DNA from: an uncultured Alphaproteobacteria bacterium
GTDB taxonomy: Bacteria > Pseudomonadota > Alphaproteobacteria > HIMB59 > GCA-002718135
Direction of reading: 5' to 3'
DNA length: 64,000 nucleotides
NCBI GenBank assembly: GCA_902524385.1
Contig: CABZCZ010000001.1
Coordinates: 1 to 64,000 of the forward strand
This document shows positions 33,894-42,612 of this stretch, piece after piece. The notes beneath the pieces were generated by a model. It did not search any database and had not been told where the DNA came from. It saw only the letters and a list, made by a program, of their open reading frames with translations. The stretch's first letter is position 1. Every line of letters starts with the position of its first letter. The translations under genes and the position numbers were made by a program.

Positions 33894-34798
33894 CTATAAA
33901 AATTCTTTGCAATCTTTCCAGCTAAATTTGCATTATTAATTATTAAAGATGTATTGGCATTTACAGTTTCATTTTTTGATTGTTCGTTAATTTCTTTAAT
34001 AAGGAATGGAGTTAATTCCTTTCCACTAATATTATTTCTATCAGCTTTAATTGTTGCTTTACTAATCCATTTTTCAACATCATTTTTATTAAGTGCTTTT
34101 TGTAATGGAACTTTGTTAAATATGAGAATTGATTTTTTATTTTCAATATTCTCATTGAGTTTTAAAAAAGAAGAAATTTCAAGAATACTATCAAATTTAT
34201 TATCAACTTTATTTTCTGTTTCTTCGTACCAAAAACCAGGCATATAATTTGTTTGATAACCAATTCTTGTAATTCCTAAAGTTTCAAGAAGCTCATTTGT
34301 TTTACTTAAATCTAAAATAGATTTAGCACCACTACATATTACAAAATTTGAATTTTCAGAAAGGGCATATAGATCTGCCGATACATCATTTGTATTTTCA
34401 GCATTTAAATGTACACCACCAATTCCACCTGTGGCAAAGAATTTTATTTGAAATTTAGAAGCTATTGAAATCGTACTTGCTACAGTTGTAGCCGCATTTT
34501 CTTTATTAAATATTGATAAATTTATATTGTGGTTCGATACTTTTTGTACATTTTTATCTTTTGCTAATAATTCAATATCTTCATGTGATAATCCAATTTT
34601 AACCTTACCTTTGATTATTCCTATTGTTGCCGCAACCGCACCATTATCTTCAACAGCCTTGATAGATTCATTTGCAACATGAATATTTTCAGGATAGGGC
34701 AATCCATGACTAATCAATGTACTTTCTAAAGCTACAATTGGTTTTTTTAAAGTTATTGCTTCATGAACTTTTCTACTTACTTCAAAGATATTTTTCAT
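33890..34798 (-). CDS. psuG: Pseudouridine-5'-phosphate glycosidase
   Basis: Breaks the C-C glycosidic bond of pseudouridine 5'-phosphate to give uracil and ribose 5-phosphate. The 302-residue protein shows ALESTLISHGLPYPEN at the N-terminus, VKIGLSHEDIELLA, the glycine-rich FATGGIGGVHLNAENTNDVSADL active-site segment, and FVICSGAKSILDLSKTNE. It is translated after psuK with a 4-bp ATGA overlap. Together they degrade pseudouridine, a product of tRNA and rRNA turnover. The C-terminal NANTSLIINNANLAGKIA tail is typical. Confidence 0.94.
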   Translation of the reverse strand: MKNIFEVSRKVHEAITLKKPIVALESTLISHGLPYPENIHVANESIKAVEDNGAVAATIGIIKGKVKIGLSHEDIELLAKDKNVQKVSNHNINLSIFNKENAATTVASTISIASKFQIKFFATGGIGGVHLNAENTNDVSADLYALSENSNFVICSGAKSILDLSKTNELLETLGITRIGYQTNYMPGFWYEETENKVDNKFDSILEISSFLKLNENIENKKSILIFNKVPLQKALNKNDVEKWISKATIKADRNNISGKELTPFLIKEINEQSKNETVNANTSLIINNANLAGKIAKNFYS

Positions 34799-35688
34799 AT
34801 TTTTTGTATTTTTACTTCCCTAGAAAGATTTTTAATTTTTAAATAATCACTCTTTGTTGTTAGAGAATTACCACTAGCATAATAAGAACCACATGATACA
34901 GAAGTTTTTAAAATATCATCTATTTTTTTTTCTTTACTGAGTAAATACAACATCATAGCTGCTAGTGCGTCTCCAGCTCCATTCTCGTTTACTACTTTGA
35001 TTGACGGCGGTTTTATTTTTTTTATAAATTCACTACTACCAAAGATTACACTATTTTTTGAATTGGTTACAACTATCTTTATATTATTGTTTTGTTTTAA
35101 TATTTTTTTTACACCAATTATTATATCTGAAGAATTTGTAACTTTAAATAATTCCGCTTTATTTAAGAATATAAAATCAATATTATTTATAATCCTTTTA
35201 ATTTTAATAACTTTATGTACTGATGTTGCGCAGATTATAATTTTATTTTTTTTTGATAATTTATTTATTGATTTTTCTAAATAAGTTCTAGAAAAATTTA
35301 GATCAAATATTATATTCTTATTCTTTATGTTTGGTATTTTTAAGGATTTATTATTTTCATATTCATCTGTATTAGCTAAGCCTAATAAAAATTTATTATT
35401 GTTATCTGATAAGGCTAAATAGTATCTATCTGTATATTTTTTATTCACTTGATGAAAATATATTTTTTTTGAGATTTTTTTTCTAATCTCTTCGTTGATA
35501 GCTAGACTATAAAAATTTACATCAACAAAATTCGAGAGCAATTCAGCAATATTATACGCCACACCTCCAATTCTACTTTTTTGTGTAATTTGATTAGATC
35601 TGAATTTAATAATATTTTTTTTAAGATTTAATAAATAATCGTGATGAATTGCCCCAATACAAACAAAAATGTTTTTAGATTTCAGCAT
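34795..35688 (-). CDS. psuK: PfkB-family kinase, probable pseudouridine kinase
   Basis: Phosphorylates pseudouridine to the substrate of PsuG. The 297-residue ribokinase-fold protein has the N-terminal FVCIGAIHHDYLLN, the RIGGVAYNIAELLS segment that binds ribose, and the C-terminal catalytic motif ENGAGDALAAM with the base Asp. Adjacency and overlap with psuG give the specificity; PfkB kinases alone cannot be resolved by eye. Lys-rich loops make it look AT-biased. Its start codon is one base from the ATG of the divergent fusion gene, so those promoters lie inside coding DNA. Confidence 0.88.
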   Translation of the reverse strand: MLKSKNIFVCIGAIHHDYLLNLKKNIIKFRSNQITQKSRIGGVAYNIAELLSNFVDVNFYSLAINEEIRKKISKKIYFHQVNKKYTDRYYLALSDNNNKFLLGLANTDEYENNKSLKIPNIKNKNIIFDLNFSRTYLEKSINKLSKKNKIIICATSVHKVIKIKRIINNIDFIFLNKAELFKVTNSSDIIIGVKKILKQNNNIKIVVTNSKNSVIFGSSEFIKKIKPPSIKVVNENGAGDALAAMMLYLLSKEKKIDDILKTSVSCGSYYASGNSLTTKSDYLKIKNLSREVKIQKI

Positions 35689-35689
35689 T

Positions 35690-38600
35690 ATGAATTATAC
35701 ACCTTCTATGTCAGTTTTTGATGTTGATCCACCTATTATTGATAATAAGCATTTAATTAAATGGTTAAAGATCAATTTTTCTTTTTTAAGAAATAAATTA
35801 CTCAAAATTAAACAACTTGATAGTGAAAGGGATAAAAATTTTATTATATTCATAAATAATAAAAAAAAATATGTATTAAAAATTTCAAACCCTTCAGAAA
35901 AGATAAATATTTTAAAATATCAAGATAGATTAATTAATTATTTACGAAGTGATATTAGTCTTAAATCTTTTATACCAAAAATACACCATACAAAGATTGT
36001 AAAATATTTAGATAAACAAAATAGAGAATGTTTTGTTAGGATTTTATCTTATATTGAAGGAAGAATGTATGGAGATACAAAAAGTAACATTAAGATTGAA
36101 AATTCTTTAGGTAAGTTACTTGGAAAAATATCAATTAAGTTGCAAGCATTTAACGATTTAGATGCTCACAGAAATTTCATTTGGGACCCATCAAATATAA
36201 AATGGATTAAAAAAGATATTAATATTTTTACTGGTTCAAAAAAATTAATTCTATTAAAATGTTTTTCAGAATATGAACAATATGTAAAAAATAATTTAGA
36301 TAAATTAAGATATTCAATAACTCATTCAGACCCAAATAATTATAATATTGTTATTAAGGAAAACAATGTTTGTGGTTTACTAGATTATGGAGATTCTATT
36401 TATTCTCCAACAATAAATGATTTAGCTATATGTCTTTCATATGCTTTAATGAATAATAATAATATTTATCTTACACTTAAAAATGTAGTTACAGAGTATA
36501 ACAAACAGTTTTCTATTAATGAGGATGAAATTAATTCATTAATCTCACTTTGTAAGTCAAGACTTATGATTACTGTTGTAATGGCAAAAAAACAAAGAAT
36601 GAAATATCCATCAAATCAATACTTAAGTATTAGTGAGAAAGATGCATGGTCTTTATTAGAAAAATTAGACAAAATTCCTATTAATTTTTTAATATATATT
36701 GTTCGCGATATATGTGGCTTTGATATTATTGACAATTATAATGAAATTATAAATTATATAAATAAGTTCAACTTCGGGAATATTTTTAAATTTAACTTAC
36801 TTGATAAAAATAAATCTATCTTAAAATTAAGTTTTGATTCACCTTTATTAAAAGGTAATCCAGATAATAGTTTGCTTAAAAAAAGAGTCAATAAAATATT
36901 TAAAGAAGATAATTCTTTTATAGGAATAGGTTTATACAATGAAAAAAGAAAAGTTTATAAGGGTCCAAATTTTATTTCTGAATTTAATTCGAACGAAAGA
37001 CGTAATATTCATTTAGGCGTAGATATCTTTATTGATCAAGGAACAGATTTATTTGCACCATTAGATGGTAAAATTATAATTTTAAAAAATAATAATTTTA
37101 AATATGACTATGGCCCCACTCTAGTCTTAGAACATAGTTTTAATAAATATAAATTTTATACTCTATATGGTCATTTATCCAAAATAATGTTTCAAAAACT
37201 AAAAAATGGAAAAAAACTTAAGAAAGGTGATTGGATTGGTAAAGTTGGTAATTCTAATGAAAATGGAAAATGGTTACCACATTTGCATTTTCAAATAATT
37301 TTAGACTTATTAGGACATAATGAAAATTTTCCAGGAGTAGGTGAAGAATTTTTATTCAATATTTGGAATAAAATTTCGCCTGATCCAAATTTGATACTAC
37401 GAATTCCAAAATCTTTTTATTCTAATAATAATAATTTTAGAGATACTTTAAACAAAAGAAGAAAAAATATTTCTGATAATTTATCAATTTCCTACAAGAA
37501 GCCTATTCATATGCTGGAAGCTAAAGATCAGTATTTTTTTGATAGATATGGTAGAAGATATTTAGATTGTGTAAATAATATTTCTCATGTTGGGCATTCA
37601 AATTCCTATGTCCATAATGCAATGACTCAACAAAATTTAAAACTTAATACTAATACAAGATATTTATACGATACAATTAACGATTATAGTGAATTACTTT
37701 TAAGTAAGTTTCCAAAGAAATTAAATAAGATATTTTTTGTATGTACAGGATCTGAAGCTAATGATTTAGCGTATAGAATAGCTCAAACTTATACTAATGC
37801 AAAAGATGTCTTTGTGATGGATAATGCTTATCATGGGCACACCAATGCTTTAATTGATTTAAGTCCATATAAATTTAATAGTAAGGGTGGTTTAGGTAAA
37901 AAAGATTATGTTCACGTATTAGATATGCCTGATCCTTTAAGAGGCAAGTGGAGATATAAAAATTCAAATTGGATTCAAAAATATATAGATGAAGCTAAAA
38001 CAACAATTAGAAATAAAATCAAAGAAAAAAAAATTGCATGTTTTTTTGCAGAAAGTATACTTGGTTGTGGTGGTCAGGTAATTCTTCCAAAAAATTATTT
38101 AAAAGAAATATTTTTAGAAATTAGAAGAAATAATGCTTTATGCATTGTTGATGAGGTACAAACTGGTTTCGGACGCGTTGGGAGAAATTTTTGGTCATTT
38201 GAAGAACATGATGTCGTTCCTGATATAGTAACCTTGGGAAAACCTATGGGTAATGGTCACCCTATAGCAGCTGTTATAACTACAGAAAAAATCGCTTCAA
38301 CTTTTAATAATGGGATGGAATATTTTAATTCATTCGGAGGTAACCCAGTCTCCTGCGCTATCGGTAAAGCAGTATTAGAGACCATTGATAATAATAAATT
38401 ACAAAAAAATGCTTTGTTAGTTGGAAATTATTTTTTAAAAGAATTAAAAAAAATCCAACTAAAATATAAAAAATATATTAGTGAAGTTAGGGGCAGAGGG
38501 CTTTTTTTAGGTATAGATATTATTCAAAATAGTAATGTGTCTAAACCAAATAAAAAATTAGCTAACCTGCTTATTAATTATATGAGAAATCAAGGCATTT

Positions 38601-38719
38601 TGTTGAGTACTGATGGTCCTTATGACAATGTTATTAAAATAAAGCCACCTCTTGTATTTACAAAATTTAATGTTGATCATGTATGTAAAAACTTAGCAAC
38701 TTTCTTTAAAAAATTATAA
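35690..38719 (+). CDS. Three-domain fusion: APH kinase, M23 peptidase, class-III aminotransferase (phospholyase type)
   Basis: A 1009-residue protein with three catalytic-looking domains. Residues about 45-340 are an aminoglycoside-phosphotransferase/choline-kinase fold with THSDPNNYN and LLDYGD as catalytic and Mg sites. About 400-560 is a LytM/M23 fold with HLGVD and HLHF metal ligands. About 590-1009 is a class-III aminotransferase with CTGSEANDLAYR, DEVQTGFGR and the PLP lysine (about 851) in LGKPMGNGHP. The last motif is shared with the ethanolamine-phosphate and phosphohydroxylysine phospholyases. Since the human hydroxylysine kinase is also APH-fold and acts before a phospholyase, a kinase-then-lyase pathway on an amino alcohol is the likeliest reading. 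The M23 role is unclear. No signal peptide is seen. The start at MNYTPSMSVF is preferred over one 21 bases upstream inside psuK. Confidence 0.85.
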   Translation: MNYTPSMSVFDVDPPIIDNKHLIKWLKINFSFLRNKLLKIKQLDSERDKNFIIFINNKKKYVLKISNPSEKINILKYQDRLINYLRSDISLKSFIPKIHHTKIVKYLDKQNRECFVRILSYIEGRMYGDTKSNIKIENSLGKLLGKISIKLQAFNDLDAHRNFIWDPSNIKWIKKDINIFTGSKKLILLKCFSEYEQYVKNNLDKLRYSITHSDPNNYNIVIKENNVCGLLDYGDSIYSPTINDLAICLSYALMNNNNIYLTLKNVVTEYNKQFSINEDEINSLISLCKSRLMITVVMAKKQRMKYPSNQYLSISEKDAWSLLEKLDKIPINFLIYIVRDICGFDIIDNYNEIINYINKFNFGNIFKFNLLDKNKSILKLSFDSPLLKGNPDNSLLKKRVNKIFKEDNSFIGIGLYNEKRKVYKGPNFISEFNSNERRNIHLGVDIFIDQGTDLFAPLDGKIIILKNNNFKYDYGPTLVLEHSFNKYKFYTLYGHLSKIMFQKLKNGKKLKKGDWIGKVGNSNENGKWLPHLHFQIILDLLGHNENFPGVGEEFLFNIWNKISPDPNLILRIPKSFYSNNNNFRDTLNKRRKNISDNLSISYKKPIHMLEAKDQYFFDRYGRRYLDCVNNISHVGHSNSYVHNAMTQQNLKLNTNTRYLYDTINDYSELLLSKFPKKLNKIFFVCTGSEANDLAYRIAQTYTNAKDVFVMDNAYHGHTNALIDLSPYKFNSKGGLGKKDYVHVLDMPDPLRGKWRYKNSNWIQKYIDEAKTTIRNKIKEKKIACFFAESILGCGGQVILPKNYLKEIFLEIRRNNALCIVDEVQTGFGRVGRNFWSFEEHDVVPDIVTLGKPMGNGHPIAAVITTEKIASTFNNGMEYFNSFGGNPVSCAIGKAVLETIDNNKLQKNALLVGNYFLKELKKIQLKYKKYISEVRGRGLFLGIDIIQNSNVSKPNKKLANLLINYMRNQGILLSTDGPYDNVIKIKPPLVFTKFNVDHVCKNLATFFKKL

Positions 38720-39305
38720 AATATATTCCATAACTAATCATTAGCAGGCCAATGGTTAGATCAATCCAAAACCAAGTTTTATTTGAATAAATATATTTTG
38801 ATAAAAAATTTGACATATATCCCAAAGAAAAGAAAAATAAAAAACTAGCTGAAATTGCTCCAATACCAAATGATAATTGATTATTAAAATTTGTTGATAA
38901 TGATCCCAGTAAAAAAATTGTATCTAGATAAACATGAGGATTTGCGTATGTAATAAGTAATAATGTAATTAATACTTTTGTGTATTCATTAATTATATTT
39001 AATTCTTTATTTATATCTTTAATTTGATTTAATTTTCTAACTTTATTGAAACCATAAAATATTAGCCAAATTCCACCTAATACCTTTATTATTCCTATAA
39101 TACTTTGGTCAATTTGAACAATATAATTAGATAGATATATTCCGGTTACAATTAGTAAACTATCTGACAGACTGCAAAATAAAGTAACTGTAAAAACATA
39201 AGATTTTTTAAGCCCTTGTTGAATTACAAATAAATTTTGAGGTCCTATAGCTATAATTAATGTTCCTCCAATTATTAACCCTTGGATAAAATCATAAATA
39301 TACAT
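38706..39305 (-). CDS. LysE/ArgO-family amino-acid exporter
   Basis: A 199-residue inner-membrane exporter with about six helices. The LysE signature is IAIGPQNLFVIQQGLKKS after the first helix, followed by FCSLSDSLLIVTG and YANPHVYLDTIFLLGS, all typical of ArgO/LysE which export arginine or lysine. It is convergent with the fusion gene and overlaps its stop by 14 bp. Basic amino acid, or a product of the fusion enzyme, is a plausible substrate by context; the latter is inference. Confidence 0.9.
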   Translation of the reverse strand: MYIYDFIQGLIIGGTLIIAIGPQNLFVIQQGLKKSYVFTVTLFCSLSDSLLIVTGIYLSNYIVQIDQSIIGIIKVLGGIWLIFYGFNKVRKLNQIKDINKELNIINEYTKVLITLLLITYANPHVYLDTIFLLGSLSTNFNNQLSFGIGAISASFLFFFSLGYMSNFLSKYIYSNKTWFWIDLTIGLLMISYGIYFIIF

Positions 39306-39340
39306 ATTGCCTTAGCTTATAATTACACTATTTTAAAATT

Positions 39341-39799
39341 ATGCACAAAATTATATTGTTTAGTTTTTTTATTTTATTATCAAAAAATGTTTATGGAGAA
39401 ATGATAAAACCAGACCCTTCAATTGGCCCTAAAGAAGTTATTTCAATTCAATTAAAAGCACTACAAAAAAATAATTTACCTTTTGACGATGCCGGTATTG
39501 AACAAACTTGGGAATTTGCACATCCAAACAATAGAATGTACACAGGCCCTCTAGACAATTTTATAAGGATGATTAAAAATCCATCCTATGCAATGATGAT
39601 TGATCACTTAGAACACAATATAATTCCTGTTAAGGAACAAGAAAAAAGTTCATATTACTTTGTAGAACTTACAGATAGTAATGGGAAAAAATTTGGTTTT
39701 GAATGGACAGTAGAAAAAGTAGAGCAAAACGGAGAGTTTAAAGATTGTTGGATGACCGTCGGTGTTTCTAGACCAATGCCTTTATCACAAGCATCATAG
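39341..39799 (+). CDS. Secreted DUF4864-type protein
   Basis: A 152-residue protein with an N-terminal signal peptide (hydrophobic about 4-13, likely cleavage after VYGE region). The rest resembles DUF4864: ISIQLKALQKNNLPFDDAGIEQTWEFAHPNNR, then TGPLDNFIRMIKNPSYAMM, then a terminal CWMTVGVSRPM. The biological role is unknown. It is divergent from the LysE gene across about 35 bp and its stop overlaps the GTG start of the SRAP gene by one base, so they are probably co-transcribed. Confidence 0.72.
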   Translation: MHKIILFSFFILLSKNVYGEMIKPDPSIGPKEVISIQLKALQKNNLPFDDAGIEQTWEFAHPNNRMYTGPLDNFIRMIKNPSYAMMIDHLEHNIIPVKEQEKSSYYFVELTDSNGKKFGFEWTVEKVEQNGEFKDCWMTVGVSRPMPLSQAS

Positions 39800-40455
39800 T
39801 GTGTGGAAGATTTGTAAGTACTGAAGACAAAGAAAAAATCATAAAATTATTTCCTAACTCTGAAGTTTTAAATTACATACATAAGTCTTATAATATTTCA
39901 CCTTCTAATTTTGTTAATATCATTTATGAAAATAACCATAACCTTTTAATAAATACTTTCAGTTGGAGTTATAGTTTTTTTAGTAAACAAAATAATGTTA
40001 CTCAATTTGTTATTAATGCAAGAATTGAAACGATTAATAATAAATATTTATTCAAAGAATCATTTATTAAAAGAAAATGTCTTATAATTGCAAATGGATA
40101 CTATGAGTGGAAAAATATAAATAATCAAAAACAACCTTATTTAATATCAATTCCAAAAAATGAATTATTATTTTTTGGTGGTATTTGGAGGGAAGAAATC
40201 AGAGATAATAAGAAAACAAATGTTGCTTGTATAATTACTAAGGAAGCAAATGAAAAGCTTTACTATATACATAATAGAATGCCTCTTATTATGTCTCATA
40301 ATGAGGGTCTTGATTTTCTTCATGATAATGAAAATGAATTTCTACATAACAACAAAAGTATTATTGAGGATGATTTAGACTTTTATCCAGTATCAAAAAT
40401 TGTAAATAATCCAAAAAATAATGATGAAAATTGCCTTAAAGAAATTTCTTTATAA
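39799..40455 (+). CDS. yedK: SRAP-domain protein (YedK/HMCES family)
   Basis: Protects abasic sites in single-stranded DNA by a covalent crosslink to Cys2. The GTG start gives Met-Cys-Gly-Arg-Phe, exactly the family N-terminus exposing the catalytic Cys2. Further residues are NARIETI with Asn and Glu, ANGYYEWK containing the second glutamate, and the His in HNRMPLIM. The 218-residue length is typical. The GTG start is confirmed by the family N-terminus; a later start would lose the catalytic Cys. It overlaps DUF4864 by one base. Confidence 0.94.
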   Translation: MCGRFVSTEDKEKIIKLFPNSEVLNYIHKSYNISPSNFVNIIYENNHNLLINTFSWSYSFFSKQNNVTQFVINARIETINNKYLFKESFIKRKCLIIANGYYEWKNINNQKQPYLISIPKNELLFFGGIWREEIRDNKKTNVACIITKEANEKLYYIHNRMPLIMSHNEGLDFLHDNENEFLHNNKSIIEDDLDFYPVSKIVNNPKNNDENCLKEISL

Positions 40456-40511
40456 TATTTAAATTTTCTTATCGCTTTTATAATATTAATCAAATATATA
40501 TTTTTTTTTAA

Positions 40512-41450
40512 ATGAGCCATTTATTTTATAAACCTACTAAATCTAGATTACACAGAAGTGAATTGGCAGTTCCAGGCTCTAATCCAAAAATGTTTGAAAA
40601 AGCATTAAAATCAAATGCTGATTATATTTTTTTAGATTTAGAAGATGCAGTATCTCCAAATGATAAAATTGATGCAAGAAGAAATATTATTAATGCAATA
40701 AAAGAATATAATTGGAGAGAAGAAGGTAAAACAATCTCTATAAGAATTAACGGCTTGGATACACACTATATGTATCGTGATGTGATTGAAATTATAGAAG
40801 AGGTCGGTGACAGTATTGATACATTATTAATTCCAAAAGTAGGCACATCATCTGACGTATATATGGTTGATTGTATGCTTAATCAAATTGAACAAAATAA
40901 AAAATTTGAAAATAGAATAGGTTTAGAATGTTTAATTGAAACAGCACTAGGAATGTCAAATATTCAATCAATTGCAACATCAAGTTCAAGATTAGAAGCA
41001 TTACACTTTGGAGTTGCAGATTATGCAGCAAGTATGCGAGCAAGAACTGTTGTCATAGGAGGTTTAAATCCTGATTACCCTGGAGATCAATGGCATCATG
41101 GCTTATCAACTTTAGTAATGACCTGTAGATCATATGGCTTAAGAGCAATAGACGGACCTTTTGGAGATTTTAATAACAAAGAAGGATATCTTGATGCAGC
41201 AAAAAGAGCTGCAGCAATTGGTTTTGAGGGTAAATGGGCAATACATCCATCGCAAATAGATTTAGCTAATGAAGTTTTTTCTCCACCTAAAGAAGAAATA
41301 GATAAAGCAAAAAGAATTTTATTAGAATTAGAAAAAGCAGCTGCTGAAGGAAAAGGCGCTGCTCAGTATGATGGAAGAATGATCGATGCTGCATCTGCAA
41401 GAATGGCTGAAAATATTGTAAATATAAATAAATTAATTGAGAGCAAGTAA
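40512..41450 (+). CDS. mcl: L-malyl-CoA/beta-methylmalyl-CoA lyase
   Basis: Reversibly cleaves malyl-CoA to acetyl-CoA and glyoxylate. The 312-residue CitE-like lyase has the RSELAVPGSNPKMFEKA N-terminus, the LDLEDAVSPNDK Mg-binding motif, GLECLIETALGMSN with catalytic Glu, and FGVADYAASMRA. The C-terminal GKWAIHPSQIDLANEVFSP loop contains the expected residues. It shares the last base with the start of mtkA. The trio mcl-mtkA-mtkB is a serine-cycle module; here glyoxylate from ureidoglycolate lyase may be its feed. Citramalyl- or 3-methylmalyl-CoA activity is also known for the family. Confidence 0.93.
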   Translation: MSHLFYKPTKSRLHRSELAVPGSNPKMFEKALKSNADYIFLDLEDAVSPNDKIDARRNIINAIKEYNWREEGKTISIRINGLDTHYMYRDVIEIIEEVGDSIDTLLIPKVGTSSDVYMVDCMLNQIEQNKKFENRIGLECLIETALGMSNIQSIATSSSRLEALHFGVADYAASMRARTVVIGGLNPDYPGDQWHHGLSTLVMTCRSYGLRAIDGPFGDFNNKEGYLDAAKRAAAIGFEGKWAIHPSQIDLANEVFSPPKEEIDKAKRILLELEKAAAEGKGAAQYDGRMIDAASARMAENIVNINKLIESK

Positions 41451-42610
41451 TGGATATACACGAATATCAAGCAAAAAAAATATTGTCTGATTTTGGTGTT
41501 AAAATTCCGACAGGTGGTATTGTTTATAGTCCAGAAAACGCAGAAAACAAAGCGAGAGAAATTGGTGGTTCAAAATGGGTTGTAAAAGCCCAAGTTCACT
41601 CTGGTGCTAGAGGTAAAGCGGGTGGAATTATAATATGTAATTCTCCGTTAGAAGTTGCTGATGCAACTGACAAATTGTTAGGTAAAAAATTAATTACAAA
41701 CCAAACTGGTCCAGAGGGTAAGATAATAAATAGAATTTATATTGAAGAAGCAACTGATATCAAACATGAATTATATTTAGGATTAGTGTTTGATAGATCT
41801 TCAGAAAGTATAATGGTTGTAGCATCAACAGAAGGTGGAATGAGTGTCGAAGAAATTTCAAAAGAAAAACCTGAAACAATTATACGATCTAAAATAGAAG
41901 TTGCAGTTGGTATTCAACAATTTCAAGCAAGAGAAATAGCTTTTGGTTTAGGAATTGAATCCAAATTGATCTCAAGAGCAGCAAATACAATTATTGGTTG
42001 TTATAAAGCTTTTAGTGAGCTTGACGCAACAATGGTTGAAGTCAACCCATTAGTTGTATCACAACAAGATGAAGTATTAGCATTAGATTGTAAAATGAGT
42101 TTTGATAATAATGCAATGTTTAGAAGAGATGAAATTGCGGAACTGAGAGATAAAACACAAGAAAATTCAAATGAAGTTTATGCTTCTGACAGAGGAATGA
42201 ATTATGTAAGCTTAGATGGGAATATTGGTAATATTATTAATGGTGCAGGCTTAGCAATGGCTTCAATGGATATGATAAAACTTGCTGGTGGTGAACCTGC
42301 AAATTTTTTAGATGTTGGCGGAGGTGCAACACCTGAAAAAATAGTTAAAGCTTTTAAATTAATCTCTATGGACTCAAAAGTTAAGGTAATATTAGTTAAT
42401 ATCTTCGCGGGGATTAACAGATGTGATTGGGTTGCAGAAGGAATTGTTCAAGCTTTATCAAAAATTGAAATTAAACATCCTTTAGTTATACGTTTAGCTG
42501 GAACTAACGTCGAAAAGGGAAATGAAATACTTAAAAAAAGCAATATTAATTACATTGAAGCATCAACTTTAGAAGATGCAGCAAATAAAGCTGTAAAGGC
42601 TCTAGGATAA
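41450..42610 (+). CDS. mtkA: Malate-CoA ligase (malate thiokinase) beta subunit
   Basis: ATP-grasp subunit of malate thiokinase, activating malate to malyl-CoA or, in reverse, making ATP from malyl-CoA. The 386-residue sequence follows the MtkA pattern (MDIHEYQAKKIL, QTGPEGK, VVASTEGGMSVEEIS, QFQAREIAFGLGI, GGEPANFLDVGGGATPEKI, NRCDWVAEGI). MtkA is distinguished from succinyl-CoA synthetase beta by sequence detail and by direct linkage to mcl. It overlaps mcl by one base and precedes mtkB by 2 bp, so the three form one operon. Confidence 0.9.
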   Translation: MDIHEYQAKKILSDFGVKIPTGGIVYSPENAENKAREIGGSKWVVKAQVHSGARGKAGGIIICNSPLEVADATDKLLGKKLITNQTGPEGKIINRIYIEEATDIKHELYLGLVFDRSSESIMVVASTEGGMSVEEISKEKPETIIRSKIEVAVGIQQFQAREIAFGLGIESKLISRAANTIIGCYKAFSELDATMVEVNPLVVSQQDEVLALDCKMSFDNNAMFRRDEIAELRDKTQENSNEVYASDRGMNYVSLDGNIGNIINGAGLAMASMDMIKLAGGEPANFLDVGGGATPEKIVKAFKLISMDSKVKVILVNIFAGINRCDWVAEGIVQALSKIEIKHPLVIRLAGTNVEKGNEILKKSNINYIEASTLEDAANKAVKALG

Positions 42611-42612
42611 TC

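Noticed and set aside
35690..38719. The three-domain protein as an assembly chimera of separate genes
   Set aside because: The frame is open throughout, linkers are short and composition is even, with no stop or start at the domain borders. A real fusion is more likely, though reads should be checked.
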